Assembly: GCA_016928865.1 (NCBI GenBank)
Contig: JAFGJX010000038.1
Span: forward strand, 1-53,039
From: Spirochaetota bacterium
GTDB taxonomy: Bacteria; Spirochaetota; UBA4802; UBA5550
Reading direction: 5' to 3'
Length of the DNA stretch: 53,039 nucleotides
A program made the position numbers and the translations under genes. A model generated the notes under the pieces. The model did not search any database. It saw only the letters and a program-made list of their open reading frames with translations, and was not told the origin of the DNA. Below, one piece after another: positions 16,304 through 24,248 of the stretch (position 1 is the stretch's first letter; every line of letters starts with the position of its first letter).

Positions 16304-17248
16304 TTACTCCATCAAATTCTTAATCATCTTCCTGATAAGCTTTACCGATTCCGGGTGCCTCATGATCAGTATGTCGGCGCCGGAGATGAGGAGGCTCATC
16401 GCGGTGATGCTTTCGAGCAGGATGCCCCGTTCCTTTGCGTCGCCCAGCTTCGGATCGTCAGCGGCGGCGATTTTCGCCTCCTTCGTTTTCCATACCTCGG
16501 ATCCCACGTTGCAGATGAGGGGATACTGGAGCTTCTCGTCTTCCTGGGTGAGCGCGGCCATCCGGTCTCGCTCCATCACCGAATAGGTGTACTCGAGGCC
16601 GTATCCGAGCGGTCCGGTGGTGGGGTCAACCAGGATCTTGTCCGCAGGCACGCCGAGGTTCCCGAGCAGTATGTTTAATTGCTTGGCGAGGTTCACGTCG
16701 ATGGGAGACGAGGCGACGGCCACGTGCTTGTACGCAAGCGCGCCTGCGCCGATCTGCTTGTAGTCGCCTTCCTCGATTGGTCCCAGTGCAAGGTTTTTTC
16801 CCTCGCATTCTTCCGCCAGGATGCGCAGCACCTCGGTGTCCTTTTCATGATTCGCGACGCCCCAGAGTATCACCGGCACGTCGACCGCAGCGATAACCTT
16901 TTTGGCCACGTCGGCCGCTTCGCGCGCGGACCGGTTCAGGCCGTTCGGGTCGATGCTCGCCATCTGGAGCGCGATCATGTCCGCGCCGTATTCATCCACG
17001 TTTTTCTTAGCCCATGCCGCCGGGTTGTCAAGCACCTCCGCAAAGGGCGCAATTGCCGCTTCCGGCCAGTCTTCGGGCCTGTGGTCGAGGACCTCCATGG
17101 CGATCCTGGGCGGGTGGGGCATAGTCCCTTCAAAAAGGTGGAAGGGGTATGATGTCGAACCGCCCACGGTAACGGCTTTTGGCCCGGTGCCGAGGGTGAT
17201 TTCCCGGATCGTTCCTGAATAGTTTACTTTCGGTGTTTCGAATGCCAT
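16304..17248 (-). CDS. acsD: Corrinoid iron-sulfur protein, small (delta) subunit
   Basis: This partner of AcsC in the methyl-carrying corrinoid protein has 314 residues and a TIM-barrel fold. Family blocks are VGGSTSYPFHLFEGTMPHPPRIAMEVLD (about 28-55), DMIALQMASIDPNG (about 90-103), VDVPVILWGVANHEKD (about 121-136), and the segment ILVDPTTGPLGYGLEYTYSVMER. No Cys cluster is expected, and none is seen. TGGAGG precedes the ATG at 17248. It is 13 bases downstream of a 72-residue gene and 14 bases upstream of acsA. Confidence 0.95.
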   Translation of the reverse strand: MAFETPKVNYSGTIREITLGTGPKAVTVGGSTSYPFHLFEGTMPHPPRIAMEVLDHRPEDWPEAAIAPFAEVLDNPAAWAKKNVDEYGADMIALQMASIDPNGLNRSAREAADVAKKVIAAVDVPVILWGVANHEKDTEVLRILAEECEGKNLALGPIEEGDYKQIGAGALAYKHVAVASSPIDVNLAKQLNILLGNLGVPADKILVDPTTGPLGYGLEYTYSVMERDRMAALTQEDEKLQYPLICNVGSEVWKTKEAKIAAADDPKLGDAKERGILLESITAMSLLISGADILIMRHPESVKLIRKMIKNLME

Positions 17249-17261
17249 GGTGTCCTCCAGA

Positions 17262-17480
17262 TTATTTCTTCTTCTCGCTCCCGTACCACTCGTGCGAGTA
17301 CCAGTAGCGCTCGCCGTTTTTCAGGTATTTGAGCATCTCGTTTCGATCGGTCATGTGCCCGCGCCAGCCCCTGTCTTCACCGACGCCTTTTGATTCCGGC
17401 GTCCCTGGCTCGAAGGTCGCGTCAAGGACCTTCACGGTGTTGCCGGCGGGATCTTTTTTCTCAATGGTTTTGTATTCCAT
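17262..17480 (-). CDS. Small acs-operon protein of 72 residues, unknown function
   Basis: This highly charged, aromatic-rich protein lacks Cys, a signal peptide or a transmembrane helix. The first half is beta-prone (EYKTIEKKDPAGNTVKVLDATF). A Gly/Pro loop (EPGTPESKGVGEDRGWRGHM) and a helical, Tyr/Trp-rich end (NEMLKYLKNGERYWYSHEWYG) follow, with a Lys tail. It lies 13 bases before acsD on the same strand, inside the acs block, so co-expression with AcsD/AcsA/AcsB is very likely. The ribosome site is weak (AAGGG about eight bases before the ATG). I do not recognise the family. An accessory or chaperone role for CODH/ACS or the corrinoid protein is inference from position only. Confidence 0.75.
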   Translation of the reverse strand: MEYKTIEKKDPAGNTVKVLDATFEPGTPESKGVGEDRGWRGHMTDRNEMLKYLKNGERYWYSHEWYGSEKKK

Positions 17481-17504
17481 TATAATACCCTTTTATCCTT
17501 TTAC

Positions 17505-17568
17505 TCCCCCCTGTCCCCCCGAGTGGGCATCAGGGAATCAACCTGATACGCGTGCCCCCTGCGGGGGC
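17505..17568. repeat. G/C-run hairpin repeat downstream of folD
   Basis: Three pieces lie between folD and the 72-residue gene. They are the run TCCCCCCTGTCCCCCC (17505-17520), a six-pair hairpin ATCAGG/CCTGAT (17529-17534 with 17542-17547), and a six-pair hairpin GCCCCC-TGC-GGGGGC (17554-17568). The last starts 11 bases after the folD stop. The run matches the words found near 11.84, 12.08 and 18.58 kb. Confidence 0.65.
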
Positions 17569-17578
17569 TAGGGAGGTA

Positions 17579-18472
17579 TTATTCCAGCGGAATCCCCGCG
17601 GCAAGCTTCGCGGCCCGTACCGTGTTCTTCATCAGCATGGTGATAGTCATGGGGCCAACGCCGCCCGGCACCGGGGTGATGATAGACGCCTTTTCCTTTA
17701 CCGCGTCAAAATCAACATCGCCTTTTAAAATTGCCTTCCCCTCGGATGTGAAGCCCACACGGTTGACGCCCACGTCTATTACCACGGCGCCTTCCTTCAC
17801 CATATCGGCCGTGACCGAATCGGGCGCGCCCGCTGCCACGATCAGGATGTCTGCGCGAAGGGTGTGGGCCCTGATGTCCTTCGTGCGGGTGTGGCACACG
17901 GTCACGGTAGCGTTCGCGCTTTTCTGCTTTTGCACCAGCATCATCGCGATCGGCTTGCCCACCAGGTTGCTTCGCCCCACCACGACCACCTCCGCGCCTT
18001 CTATTTGTACGCCGGCGCGCGTCAGCATCTCCCGTATCCCGTACGGCGTGCAGGGATAGAAGCGCGCGTCCCCGATCATCAGCCTGCCGACATTCACGGG
18101 GTGGAACCCGTCCACGTCCTTGTCGGGGTTGATCGCGTACAGCACCCGGTTCTCGTTTATATGCTTCGGCAGGGGCAGCTGGACGAGTATCCCGTGGATG
18201 GCCGGATCGTTATTGTATTTTTCGACAAGCCTGAGGAGGTCTTCCTCGGATATATCGGCCGGCTGTGTGTCCTGGATGGAGTGGAAGCCGAGCTCGTGCG
18301 CGGTCTTCTGTTTTCCGGTAACGTAGCTGACCGATGCGGGGTTGTCGCCTACCAGAATGGTCACCAGGCCCGGCCTGATAGCATGCTTCGCGGAAAGATC
18401 GGCCACTTCGGCCTTGAGCTCTTCCCGTATCTGCGCGGCGATTTCTTTCCCGCTGATGATTCGTGCCGTCAT
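17579..18472 (-). CDS. folD: Bifunctional methylene-THF dehydrogenase/methenyl-THF cyclohydrolase
   Basis: This 297-residue cytoplasmic enzyme converts 10-formyl-THF through methenyl-THF to methylene-THF in the methyl branch. Family blocks are VGDNPASVSYVTGKQKTAHELGF (about 41-63) with the catalytic Tyr and Lys, ILVQLPLPKH (about 95-104), DKDVDGFHPVNVGRL, VVVVGRSNLVGKPIAMML (nucleotide-binding), and the signature TPVPGGVGPMTI near 265-276. GGGAGG precedes the ATG. It lies inside the acs block between cooC and the 72-residue gene, with gaps of about 100-120 bases on either side that hold hairpin repeats. Confidence 0.96.
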   Translation of the reverse strand: MTARIISGKEIAAQIREELKAEVADLSAKHAIRPGLVTILVGDNPASVSYVTGKQKTAHELGFHSIQDTQPADISEEDLLRLVEKYNNDPAIHGILVQLPLPKHINENRVLYAINPDKDVDGFHPVNVGRLMIGDARFYPCTPYGIREMLTRAGVQIEGAEVVVVGRSNLVGKPIAMMLVQKQKSANATVTVCHTRTKDIRAHTLRADILIVAAGAPDSVTADMVKEGAVVIDVGVNRVGFTSEGKAILKGDVDFDAVKEKASIITPVPGGVGPMTITMLMKNTVRAAKLAAGIPLE

Positions 18473-18562
18473 CTGTTCCTCCCGATGTATTATGTCAGGT
18501 ACAGGATTCCTGGCTATGTATCAAATAAAATTTATTAATATTGGCAAAAAATTATTTCTCCG

Positions 18563-18591
18563 ATCACCCCTCCAGGGGACAGGGGGGTGAT
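18563..18591 (-). promoter_or_regulatory. Intercistronic hairpin immediately after cooC copy 2
   Basis: ATCACCCC (18563-18570) pairs with GGGGTGAT (18584-18591), an eight-pair stem whose loop contains a further CCCC/GGGG pairing. It begins one base after the cooC stop codon. On the minus strand a run of six T lies 11 bases past the stem, too far for a canonical terminator. A role in partial termination, mRNA processing or 3'-end protection is inferred. Confidence 0.5.
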
Positions 18592-18592
18592 A

Positions 18593-19348
18593 TCAAGGGA
18601 TTATATTGTTCAGTATCTCCTCGAATTTCTTCACTGTCTCCGAGTCGTCCGGTAGATCGATGAGAGAAATGCCTTTTATCTCCGATTCTTCGATTTCTGC
18701 GTCCATGACGATATGTCCCAGGAACGGAATGCCGGTGTCCCGGATGCCATCCAGGAATTCCTGCCCGAGCGTCTCCGGCGTTCGGTTGACCAGCAGGTAG
18801 CGATCCTTCACGTTGATTTTTAGATCATCTACCATGGCTGATAACGCCGTTACCGTTTTGAGGCCCTTGAGCGAATAATTGGAGCAGAAAATCAACGTGT
18901 CGATATTCGCGGCGGTTTTTCTGCTGAAGTGCTCCATGCCCGCTTCGTTATCCACCACAATGTACGGATAATTTTTCGATAGGTTCTCGAAGTAATCTTT
19001 AAGGATGGAATTTGCGGCGCAGTAGCACCCGGGCCCGTCCGGGCAGCCCATGACGAGCATATCAAGGGACTTCCCCTCTTTCAGGATCTGGTGAAACTTC
19101 ATGTCGAGATAGGCCTGCCTGGTCATGCCGGCCGGGAGCTCCGCCCGCTTGCGCATGAAGTCGGATAGCACGGACCCGATGGTATCGGGCACGCTGATCC
19201 CCAGTGAATCGGCCAGGTTCGCGTTCGGATCAGCGTCCATGGCGAGGAGCGGTGTCGCGCCCTTTTTCAGGAGGTGGCGTATAATAAGCGCCGCGGTAGT
19301 CGTTTTCCCGGTGCCGCCCTTGCCGGCGACCGCTATGATTTTGCTCAC
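18593..19348 (-). CDS. cooC: CooC-type nickel-insertion ATPase (copy 2)
   Basis: This 251-residue P-loop ATPase is related to CooC/AcsF, with GKGGTGKT at residues 9-16, DADPNANLADSLG (about 38-50) and VVDNEAGMEHFSR for Walker B. The CxC motif is Cys108/Cys110 in GPGCYCAANS, with an additional Cys102. The start is the GTG at 19348: AAGGAG lies just upstream, and GTGA overlaps the acsV stop by four bases, which indicates translational coupling. It belongs to the acs transcript and is the better candidate for CODH/ACS maturation. The paralogue at 3496-4248 differs clearly in sequence, so the two may serve different metal sites. Confidence 0.9.
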   Translation of the reverse strand: MSKIIAVAGKGGTGKTTTAALIIRHLLKKGATPLLAMDADPNANLADSLGISVPDTIGSVLSDFMRKRAELPAGMTRQAYLDMKFHQILKEGKSLDMLVMGCPDGPGCYCAANSILKDYFENLSKNYPYIVVDNEAGMEHFSRKTAANIDTLIFCSNYSLKGLKTVTALSAMVDDLKINVKDRYLLVNRTPETLGQEFLDGIRDTGIPFLGHIVMDAEIEESEIKGISLIDLPDDSETVKKFEEILNNIIP

Positions 19349-21327
19349 GTGCCGTCTCCTTTGCCGTTTCCACACGAGCGCCCCATGGTTTTAAAACGCT
19401 CCATGACCGTTGGAAAATTTCTCGTCTCGGTATGGGGGAAGAAGAGGGACGCCACGTAGTGGTCCATGTATGGTGTATGATCGCTCAGCTCGATGTTCGT
19501 CATCTTGCCGGCGATTGCGCCGGCTTCGTCCATCAGCTCGCGCGACAGTATCGCGAGCCGCGCGCCCTCGAGCGAGCTGTTGCCGATGAAGGAAAAGCGC
19601 TCGACCGGCAGGTCGGGAAAGAGCCCGGTGATGATCGATTTCTCGATGTCAACGTAGCTCCCGAACGCGCCGGCGATGATCACTTCGTCGAGTGCGGTCC
19701 ACGAAAGTCCCACGCTCTCGAGCAGGGTCTGGTAGCCGGCGTAGAGCGCGCCCTTGGCGCGCATGAAGTTGTCGATGTCCACCTCGGTGATGACGATGTC
19801 GCCGTCGATGCCGGTTCGTTCAGCCTCAACCAGCACGTATTCCATGCCGTCGCGGCCCTGGCGCAGCCGCCCGGTCGTCATGTCGGTCCTGAACCTGCCG
19901 TTCGGCTCGAGCAGGCCCGCCTCCAGAAGCTCGGCCACGATGTTGATGATGCCGGAGCCGCAGATCCCCTTCGGCCTTTCTCCGCCGATGGTGAAGACCA
20001 CCGGCTTGCACGTAGCCGGGTCGATGCGGATCTCCTCAATGGCGCCGAAGGTGGCGCGCATGCCGTGGCGTATGCCGCCTCCCTCGAAGGCGGGACCGGC
20101 GGAACAGGACGCGGTGACGAGCCATTCGCGGTTTCCGATGACGATCTCCCCGTTGGTGCCGATGTCGATGAAGAGCGTGGTGGCGTCGCGCCGGTGCATG
20201 CCGGAGGCGAGGACGCCCGCCACGATATCGCCCCCCACGTAGCTGGCGATCAAGGGCATGACCGTGAGGCGCACGTGGCCCGGGAGCCCGATCCCGACAT
20301 CAATCGCCCTGACGGGCGGCATCTCGTTCACCGTGGGCGTGTAGGGCGCGGATCGGATGTAGCGCGGGTCAAGCCCAAGCAAGATATGCGTCATGACGGT
20401 ATTCCCGGCCGCGCCCAGATGCGATATATCAGCGCGTTCGACGTCTGCTTTTGTCAGCAATGAGTCGATAACGGCATTGATCGAGTCGGTCACGCTCTTT
20501 TGCAGCAGATACAAACCGTCTTTTTTCTGGGCGAATACCATCCGGGTGATCACGTCCTCGCCGAATTTGATCTGTCCGTTGTATTCTGAGGATGCTGCGA
20601 TGGCTTCCCCTTTTACAAGGTCGATGAGTTCGCCGCAAACCGTTGTGGTGCCAACGTCAATCGCGATCGCATAATGGCGGCCGGTCGTATCGCCCGGCTG
20701 GATGCGTGTGATATGGGGGAACGTTCCCCCGCAGATGGCGCCGCTGCAGTTGTTTGATATTGTAACGGTCGCCCGCCATTCGTTCTCGCGTATCGTGCGC
20801 CCGAGTTTCAGCAGTACCGTGTAGTCGATGCCGATATCAGACAGGCCGTGCTGTTTCTTGAGGGCGCGGCGCGTCCTTGCAAGGTCGCTTGCGTTATCTT
20901 CCATGGTTGGTGGATCTACGGAGATGAATTTCTTTTCGATGACGGGTCGTTTCAGGTCAATGCCTGCCATATCCTCCTGCCGGGCGGATGCAAGCCTTCC
21001 TGTCGGTGAACCCGCGTGCGTCCTGTCAAGCACCCCCCGGTGAAGGCGCGAGTCGGGCGGAATCTCAAGACGCAGGTTGGATTCTACGGTGCTCAGGCAG
21101 GCGAGCCGGTAGCCTTTTGCGAAATCATCGCCCGATAGCTTTTCGGTTTTTCCGCCCTGTACCGAGCCCTCGAGAATGCGCACCCGGCATTTTCCGCACG
21201 TGCCCTGGCCGCCGCATGAGGAGTTGACATGCACGCCGGCGGCGTGCACGGCGCGCAGGAGGTTCTCGCCATGGGGGACGGATATATCAATAGCGTCGGG
21301 GATAATTGTTACCTGGTGCGTTATCAT
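19345..21327 (-). CDS. acsV: Corrinoid-activating ferredoxin/ASKHA ATPase (RACo-like)
   Basis: This 660-residue protein is predicted to use ATP and a low-potential electron to return inactive Co(II) corrinoid protein (AcsCD) to Co(I). The N-terminal 2Fe-2S domain has Cys38, Cys44, Cys47 and Cys77 (SSCGGQGTCGKC...RLAC). A linker to about residue 190 follows. The ASKHA ATPase (DUF4445-type) then shows AIDVGTTTVCGELIDL, GAAGNTVMTHILLG, LFIDIGTNGEIVIGN, CSAGPAFEGGGIRHGM, GICGSGIINIVAELLEAGL and IIAGAFGSYVDIEKSI. The ATG at 21327 is the first base of a perfect palindrome, and no Shine-Dalgarno sequence is present. It is the first gene of the acs block and overlaps cooC by four bases. Confidence 0.92.
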   Translation of the reverse strand: MITHQVTIIPDAIDISVPHGENLLRAVHAAGVHVNSSCGGQGTCGKCRVRILEGSVQGGKTEKLSGDDFAKGYRLACLSTVESNLRLEIPPDSRLHRGVLDRTHAGSPTGRLASARQEDMAGIDLKRPVIEKKFISVDPPTMEDNASDLARTRRALKKQHGLSDIGIDYTVLLKLGRTIRENEWRATVTISNNCSGAICGGTFPHITRIQPGDTTGRHYAIAIDVGTTTVCGELIDLVKGEAIAASSEYNGQIKFGEDVITRMVFAQKKDGLYLLQKSVTDSINAVIDSLLTKADVERADISHLGAAGNTVMTHILLGLDPRYIRSAPYTPTVNEMPPVRAIDVGIGLPGHVRLTVMPLIASYVGGDIVAGVLASGMHRRDATTLFIDIGTNGEIVIGNREWLVTASCSAGPAFEGGGIRHGMRATFGAIEEIRIDPATCKPVVFTIGGERPKGICGSGIINIVAELLEAGLLEPNGRFRTDMTTGRLRQGRDGMEYVLVEAERTGIDGDIVITEVDIDNFMRAKGALYAGYQTLLESVGLSWTALDEVIIAGAFGSYVDIEKSIITGLFPDLPVERFSFIGNSSLEGARLAILSRELMDEAGAIAGKMTNIELSDHTPYMDHYVASLFFPHTETRNFPTVMERFKTMGRSCGNGKGDGT

Positions 21328-21372
21328 TATTATATTACTATATCAAGATATATTGATATAGTAATATAATAA
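21327..21372. promoter_or_regulatory. Perfect 46-bp palindrome (operator candidate) at the head of the acs operon
   Basis: Two 20-base arms (21327-21346 and 21353-21372) are exact reverse complements around the six-base centre GATATA. The inner core reads TATATCAA-N6-TTGATATA. The arms are almost wholly A/T. The palindrome includes the first base of the acsV start codon at one end and the predicted -10 box at the other, so a bound protein would block RNA polymerase. The same sequence could form a long hairpin in the 5' leader. Confidence 0.8.
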
Positions 21373-21386
21373 ACCGCGGGTGTCAA
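21358..21386 (-). promoter_or_regulatory. Predicted sigma70 promoter of the acs operon
   Basis: On the minus strand TTGACA (21386-21381) is followed after 17 bases by TACTAT (21363-21358), which lies inside the palindrome. Initiation near 21351 would give a leader of only about 24 bases made of one palindrome arm. The -35 match is perfect and the -10 match is four of six. Confidence 0.55.
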
Positions 21387-21493
21387 GATTAATTTTATGA
21401 AATTATGGAAAACGTCGGCGAGGCGCGCACGATAGCAGCGTAAATCAATTGCCGGGAATGTCGTCAACATGGCGAAGACGCGGGCCGCCTGTC

Positions 21494-22294
21494 TCATTTT
21501 CCGTAATAACTCATTGCCTCGGGAAGCGACTCCCTGAGGAGACGAATCCTCGTGCTGTCAGACGGGTGGGTGCTTAAAAACTCCGGCGGTTTTGTTCCCG
21601 TATTCATTTGGGCCATCCGCTGCCAGAAATCCACCGCGTGATTTGGGTCATACCCGGCAATGGCCATGAAAATCATGCCGAGACGGTCCGCCTCTTTTTC
21701 GTGGGTGCGGCTGTAAGGAAGAAGTATGCCGACCTGGGCGCCGAGTCCGAAGGCGGACAGCCACAGCTGTTGTGTTTCCTGGGGCTTGTCTTTCAGGAGC
21801 ACCGATAGCGCTGCGCCGCCATACTGAGTGAGCAGCCCCTGGCTCACGCGCTCGCTGCCATGCCGCGCGACTACGTGGGCTATCTCATGCCCCATGACCA
21901 CGGCTATCCCCGCTTCGTTCCGTGTTACCGGGAGTATGCCGGTGTAGAAGACCACCTTGCCGCCGGGCATCGCCCACGCGTTTATCTCGTTTGATTCCAC
22001 CAGGTTGAATTCCCACACGAAATCTTTCACCAGTGAAGATTGATTTATCGATGCGAGATAGCGTTCAACACCGGCACGGAGTTTCTGCCCGACAGCACGT
22101 ACGAGCGCGACCTGCTGGGCATTCTGGCTTAACCTGTGGGACTGCATGAATGAAGTGTATTCCTGATTGCTCATTGACAGTATCTGGGAGTCAGGAACGA
22201 TGATAAGCTGCTTCCTGCCGATAATGGGTACCGTGCTGCAGTACAGCCCGACGAGAGAGATAAGCAATAATCCATATAATCGTTTTGTTTTCAA
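21494..22294 (-). CDS. M48-family zinc metalloprotease, probable lipoprotein
   Basis: This 266-residue periplasmic-type M48 peptidase belongs to the LoiP/BepA-like group. The zinc site is His136-Glu137-x-x-His140 (MGHEIAHVVARHGSER) with the third ligand Glu201 in HEKEADRLG. The N-terminus (MKTKRLYGLLLISLVGLYC) is a signal peptide ending in Cys19. The lipobox is loose, as is common in spirochaetes, so lipidation is likely but not certain. The start is TTG with a G-rich ribosome site about seven bases upstream. No PDZ or TPR extension is present. A likely role is outer-membrane protein quality control. It is transcribed in the same direction as fhs, which lies 60 bases upstream. Confidence 0.9.
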   Translation of the reverse strand: MKTKRLYGLLLISLVGLYCSTVPIIGRKQLIIVPDSQILSMSNQEYTSFMQSHRLSQNAQQVALVRAVGQKLRAGVERYLASINQSSLVKDFVWEFNLVESNEINAWAMPGGKVVFYTGILPVTRNEAGIAVVMGHEIAHVVARHGSERVSQGLLTQYGGAALSVLLKDKPQETQQLWLSAFGLGAQVGILLPYSRTHEKEADRLGMIFMAIAGYDPNHAVDFWQRMAQMNTGTKPPEFLSTHPSDSTRIRLLRESLPEAMSYYGK

Positions 22295-22340
22295 TGTTCA
22301 GCCCCCCTTGTCGTATGGTTGTAAATGATTATGCATGTAT

Positions 22341-22353
22341 ACCGATAACTATC
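22341..22353. repeat. Single copy of motif B next to the fhs stop
   Basis: ACCGATAACTATC matches 13 bases of the dispersed dyad ACCGATAACTATCGGT and lies one base beyond the fhs stop codon. Confidence 0.7.
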
Positions 22354-22354
22354 T

Positions 22355-24121
22355 CTAGAACACTCCGGTTACCCTGCGTTGAGCAAGATCGACGTCAATT
22401 CGCCTGAATGCCGGATCGGACGCTGTGCCCGGCATCAGGCTGATTGCGCCGGCAACGGGCACTACAAAGCCCGCACCGCGATAGACGATTATATCCCTGA
22501 CAGGAAGAACCCATCCCGTGGGAGCCCCTTTCAGGTTTGGATCATGGGACAGGGAAAGATGGGTTTTCACCATGCATGTCCCGAGCTTTGACAGTTCGGG
22601 ATCGTTGTCGATTTTCTTCAGCTTTTCCTCGGCATCGGGCAGGTATTTTACCCCATCCGCGCCATATACTTTCTTCGCTATGGTTTCTATCCGCTTTGAA
22701 AGGGGCATGTCGAGGTCATAGAGGAATTTAAAATTTGTTTTTTCGGCGCAGGCGTCGATGACCGCGTCAGTGAGTTCGAGCGCGCCGGCGCCACCCTTGA
22801 GCCAGTGGTGAGACACGGCAACCCTGGCTCCGGCCGACTCGGCCTGGCGTTTGATCTCCGCGATTTCCGCCTTTGTGTCCGTGGAAAATGGATTGATGCA
22901 TATCACCGGATTTATCCCCGCCTTTTTGACGGTCTGGATATGACGGATCAGGTTGGCGCATCCCTTTTCAACCATCGCGACATTTTCTTCAGTATATACC
23001 GGGTCGAGAGGATGACCCGGCGGTACCGGCGGTCCGCCGCCATGGCTCTTGAGCGCGCGCACGGTCGCGACGATGACAGCGCAGTGCGGTTTGAGTCCGC
23101 TGATCCGGCATTTCAGGTTCCAGAATTTTTCAAAACCGATATCAGCACCGAATCCGCTTTCCGTGACATGGTAGTCGGAGAGCTTGAGGGCGAGCTTGTC
23201 GGCGGCGATGGACGACTGGCCTATCGCGATATTTGCAAACGGACCGGCGTGTACGAACAGGGGCTGTCCCTCGAGTGTTTGCAGGAGGTTCGGTTTAAGG
23301 GTATTAAACATCCAGGCGGTCATGGCGCCGTCCACCTCGAGGTCTGCCGTGGTGACGGGGTCGCCGCTTTTACTGTGCGCAATGACAATTTTGCCAATAC
23401 GCTTTCGCATGTCCGCCATGCACGAGGAGACCGCAAGTATCGCCATCAGCTCCGAGCTCGCCGCGATCTGAAACTTGGATTCCATGAGGAAGCCGTCGGT
23501 CGGACCTCCCATGCCGATCATGATATTGCGGAGGGATTGCGCGCAGAAATCGATGACCCATCCCATTTCAACACTGCGTGGATTGATGTTGAGCCGACGG
23601 ATATTTTTTGATGCGAGCATTGCGTCATCGTAATTAAATTCATGCTGCATCCGTGCGGTAAGGGCCACCATGGCCAGATTGTGGGCGTTCATGATGTCGT
23701 TGTTGTCACCAGTCAGGCCGAATGAAAATGGGATCAGGGGAATGCATTGCGACAATCCGCCTCCTGCGGCACCTCCCTTGATGTTCATTGTGGGTCCACC
23801 TGAAGGCTGGCGGATGGCGCCGGTGGCTTTTTTGCCGCGCCTTCCCAGTCCCTGAAGGAGACCGATGGTAGAGGTGCTCTTTCCTTCGCCCAGAGGTGTA
23901 GGAGTGATGGCGGTAACATCGATATATTTGCCGTCAGGCCTGTTTTTAAGCCTCTCGAGCACGGGTTCAAAATCGATTTTACCGTAATAATGGCTGTTGG
24001 GCAGCAACTCATTATTTTGTATGCCCAGCTCTTCTGCAAGCTGGTACACGGTTTTCATGGATTTCTCGCATTCCTCGGCAATCTGCCAGTCAGCGAGTTT
24101 TGAGGGATCGGGTGTCTGCAC
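22355..24121 (-). CDS. fhs: Formate-tetrahydrofolate ligase
   Basis: This enzyme catalyses ATP-dependent formation of 10-formyl-THF from formate, the entry step of the methyl branch. It has 588 residues, about 30 longer than the common bacterial form because of an N-terminal stretch before [19 protein letters not shown]. The P-loop PLGEGKST spans about residues 76-83. [53 protein letters not shown] and [18 protein letters not shown] are family blocks. The start is a GTG with AAGGAG seven bases upstream. It stands outside the acs block by about 1 kb but on the same strand. Confidence 0.97.
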   Translation of the reverse strand: MQTPDPSKLADWQIAEECEKSMKTVYQLAEELGIQNNELLPNSHYYGKIDFEPVLERLKNRPDGKYIDVTAITPTPLGEGKSTSTIGLLQGLGRRGKKATGAIRQPSGGPTMNIKGGAAGGGLSQCIPLIPFSFGLTGDNNDIMNAHNLAMVALTARMQHEFNYDDAMLASKNIRRLNINPRSVEMGWVIDFCAQSLRNIMIGMGGPTDGFLMESKFQIAASSELMAILAVSSCMADMRKRIGKIVIAHSKSGDPVTTADLEVDGAMTAWMFNTLKPNLLQTLEGQPLFVHAGPFANIAIGQSSIAADKLALKLSDYHVTESGFGADIGFEKFWNLKCRISGLKPHCAVIVATVRALKSHGGGPPVPPGHPLDPVYTEENVAMVEKGCANLIRHIQTVKKAGINPVICINPFSTDTKAEIAEIKRQAESAGARVAVSHHWLKGGAGALELTDAVIDACAEKTNFKFLYDLDMPLSKRIETIAKKVYGADGVKYLPDAEEKLKKIDNDPELSKLGTCMVKTHLSLSHDPNLKGAPTGWVLPVRDIIVYRGAGFVVPVAGAISLMPGTASDPAFRRIDVDLAQRRVTGVF

Positions 24122-24248
24122 GTGTTTTCTCCTTCAAGTCATACAGAACAGGTATACGTTGCGAATTTCCGGTTATATTGCTTATTAATCAAGGAATTTT
24201 GCAGTATACATGATAAATTATTACCGGGTGATTTAAAGCCGCATGAGG

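Noticed and set aside
21327..21372. CooA/CRP-type CO-sensor site at the acs promoter
   Set aside because: The palindrome has no TGT-N-ACA-like half-sites. Its A/T-only arms and TATATCAA core do not fit that consensus.
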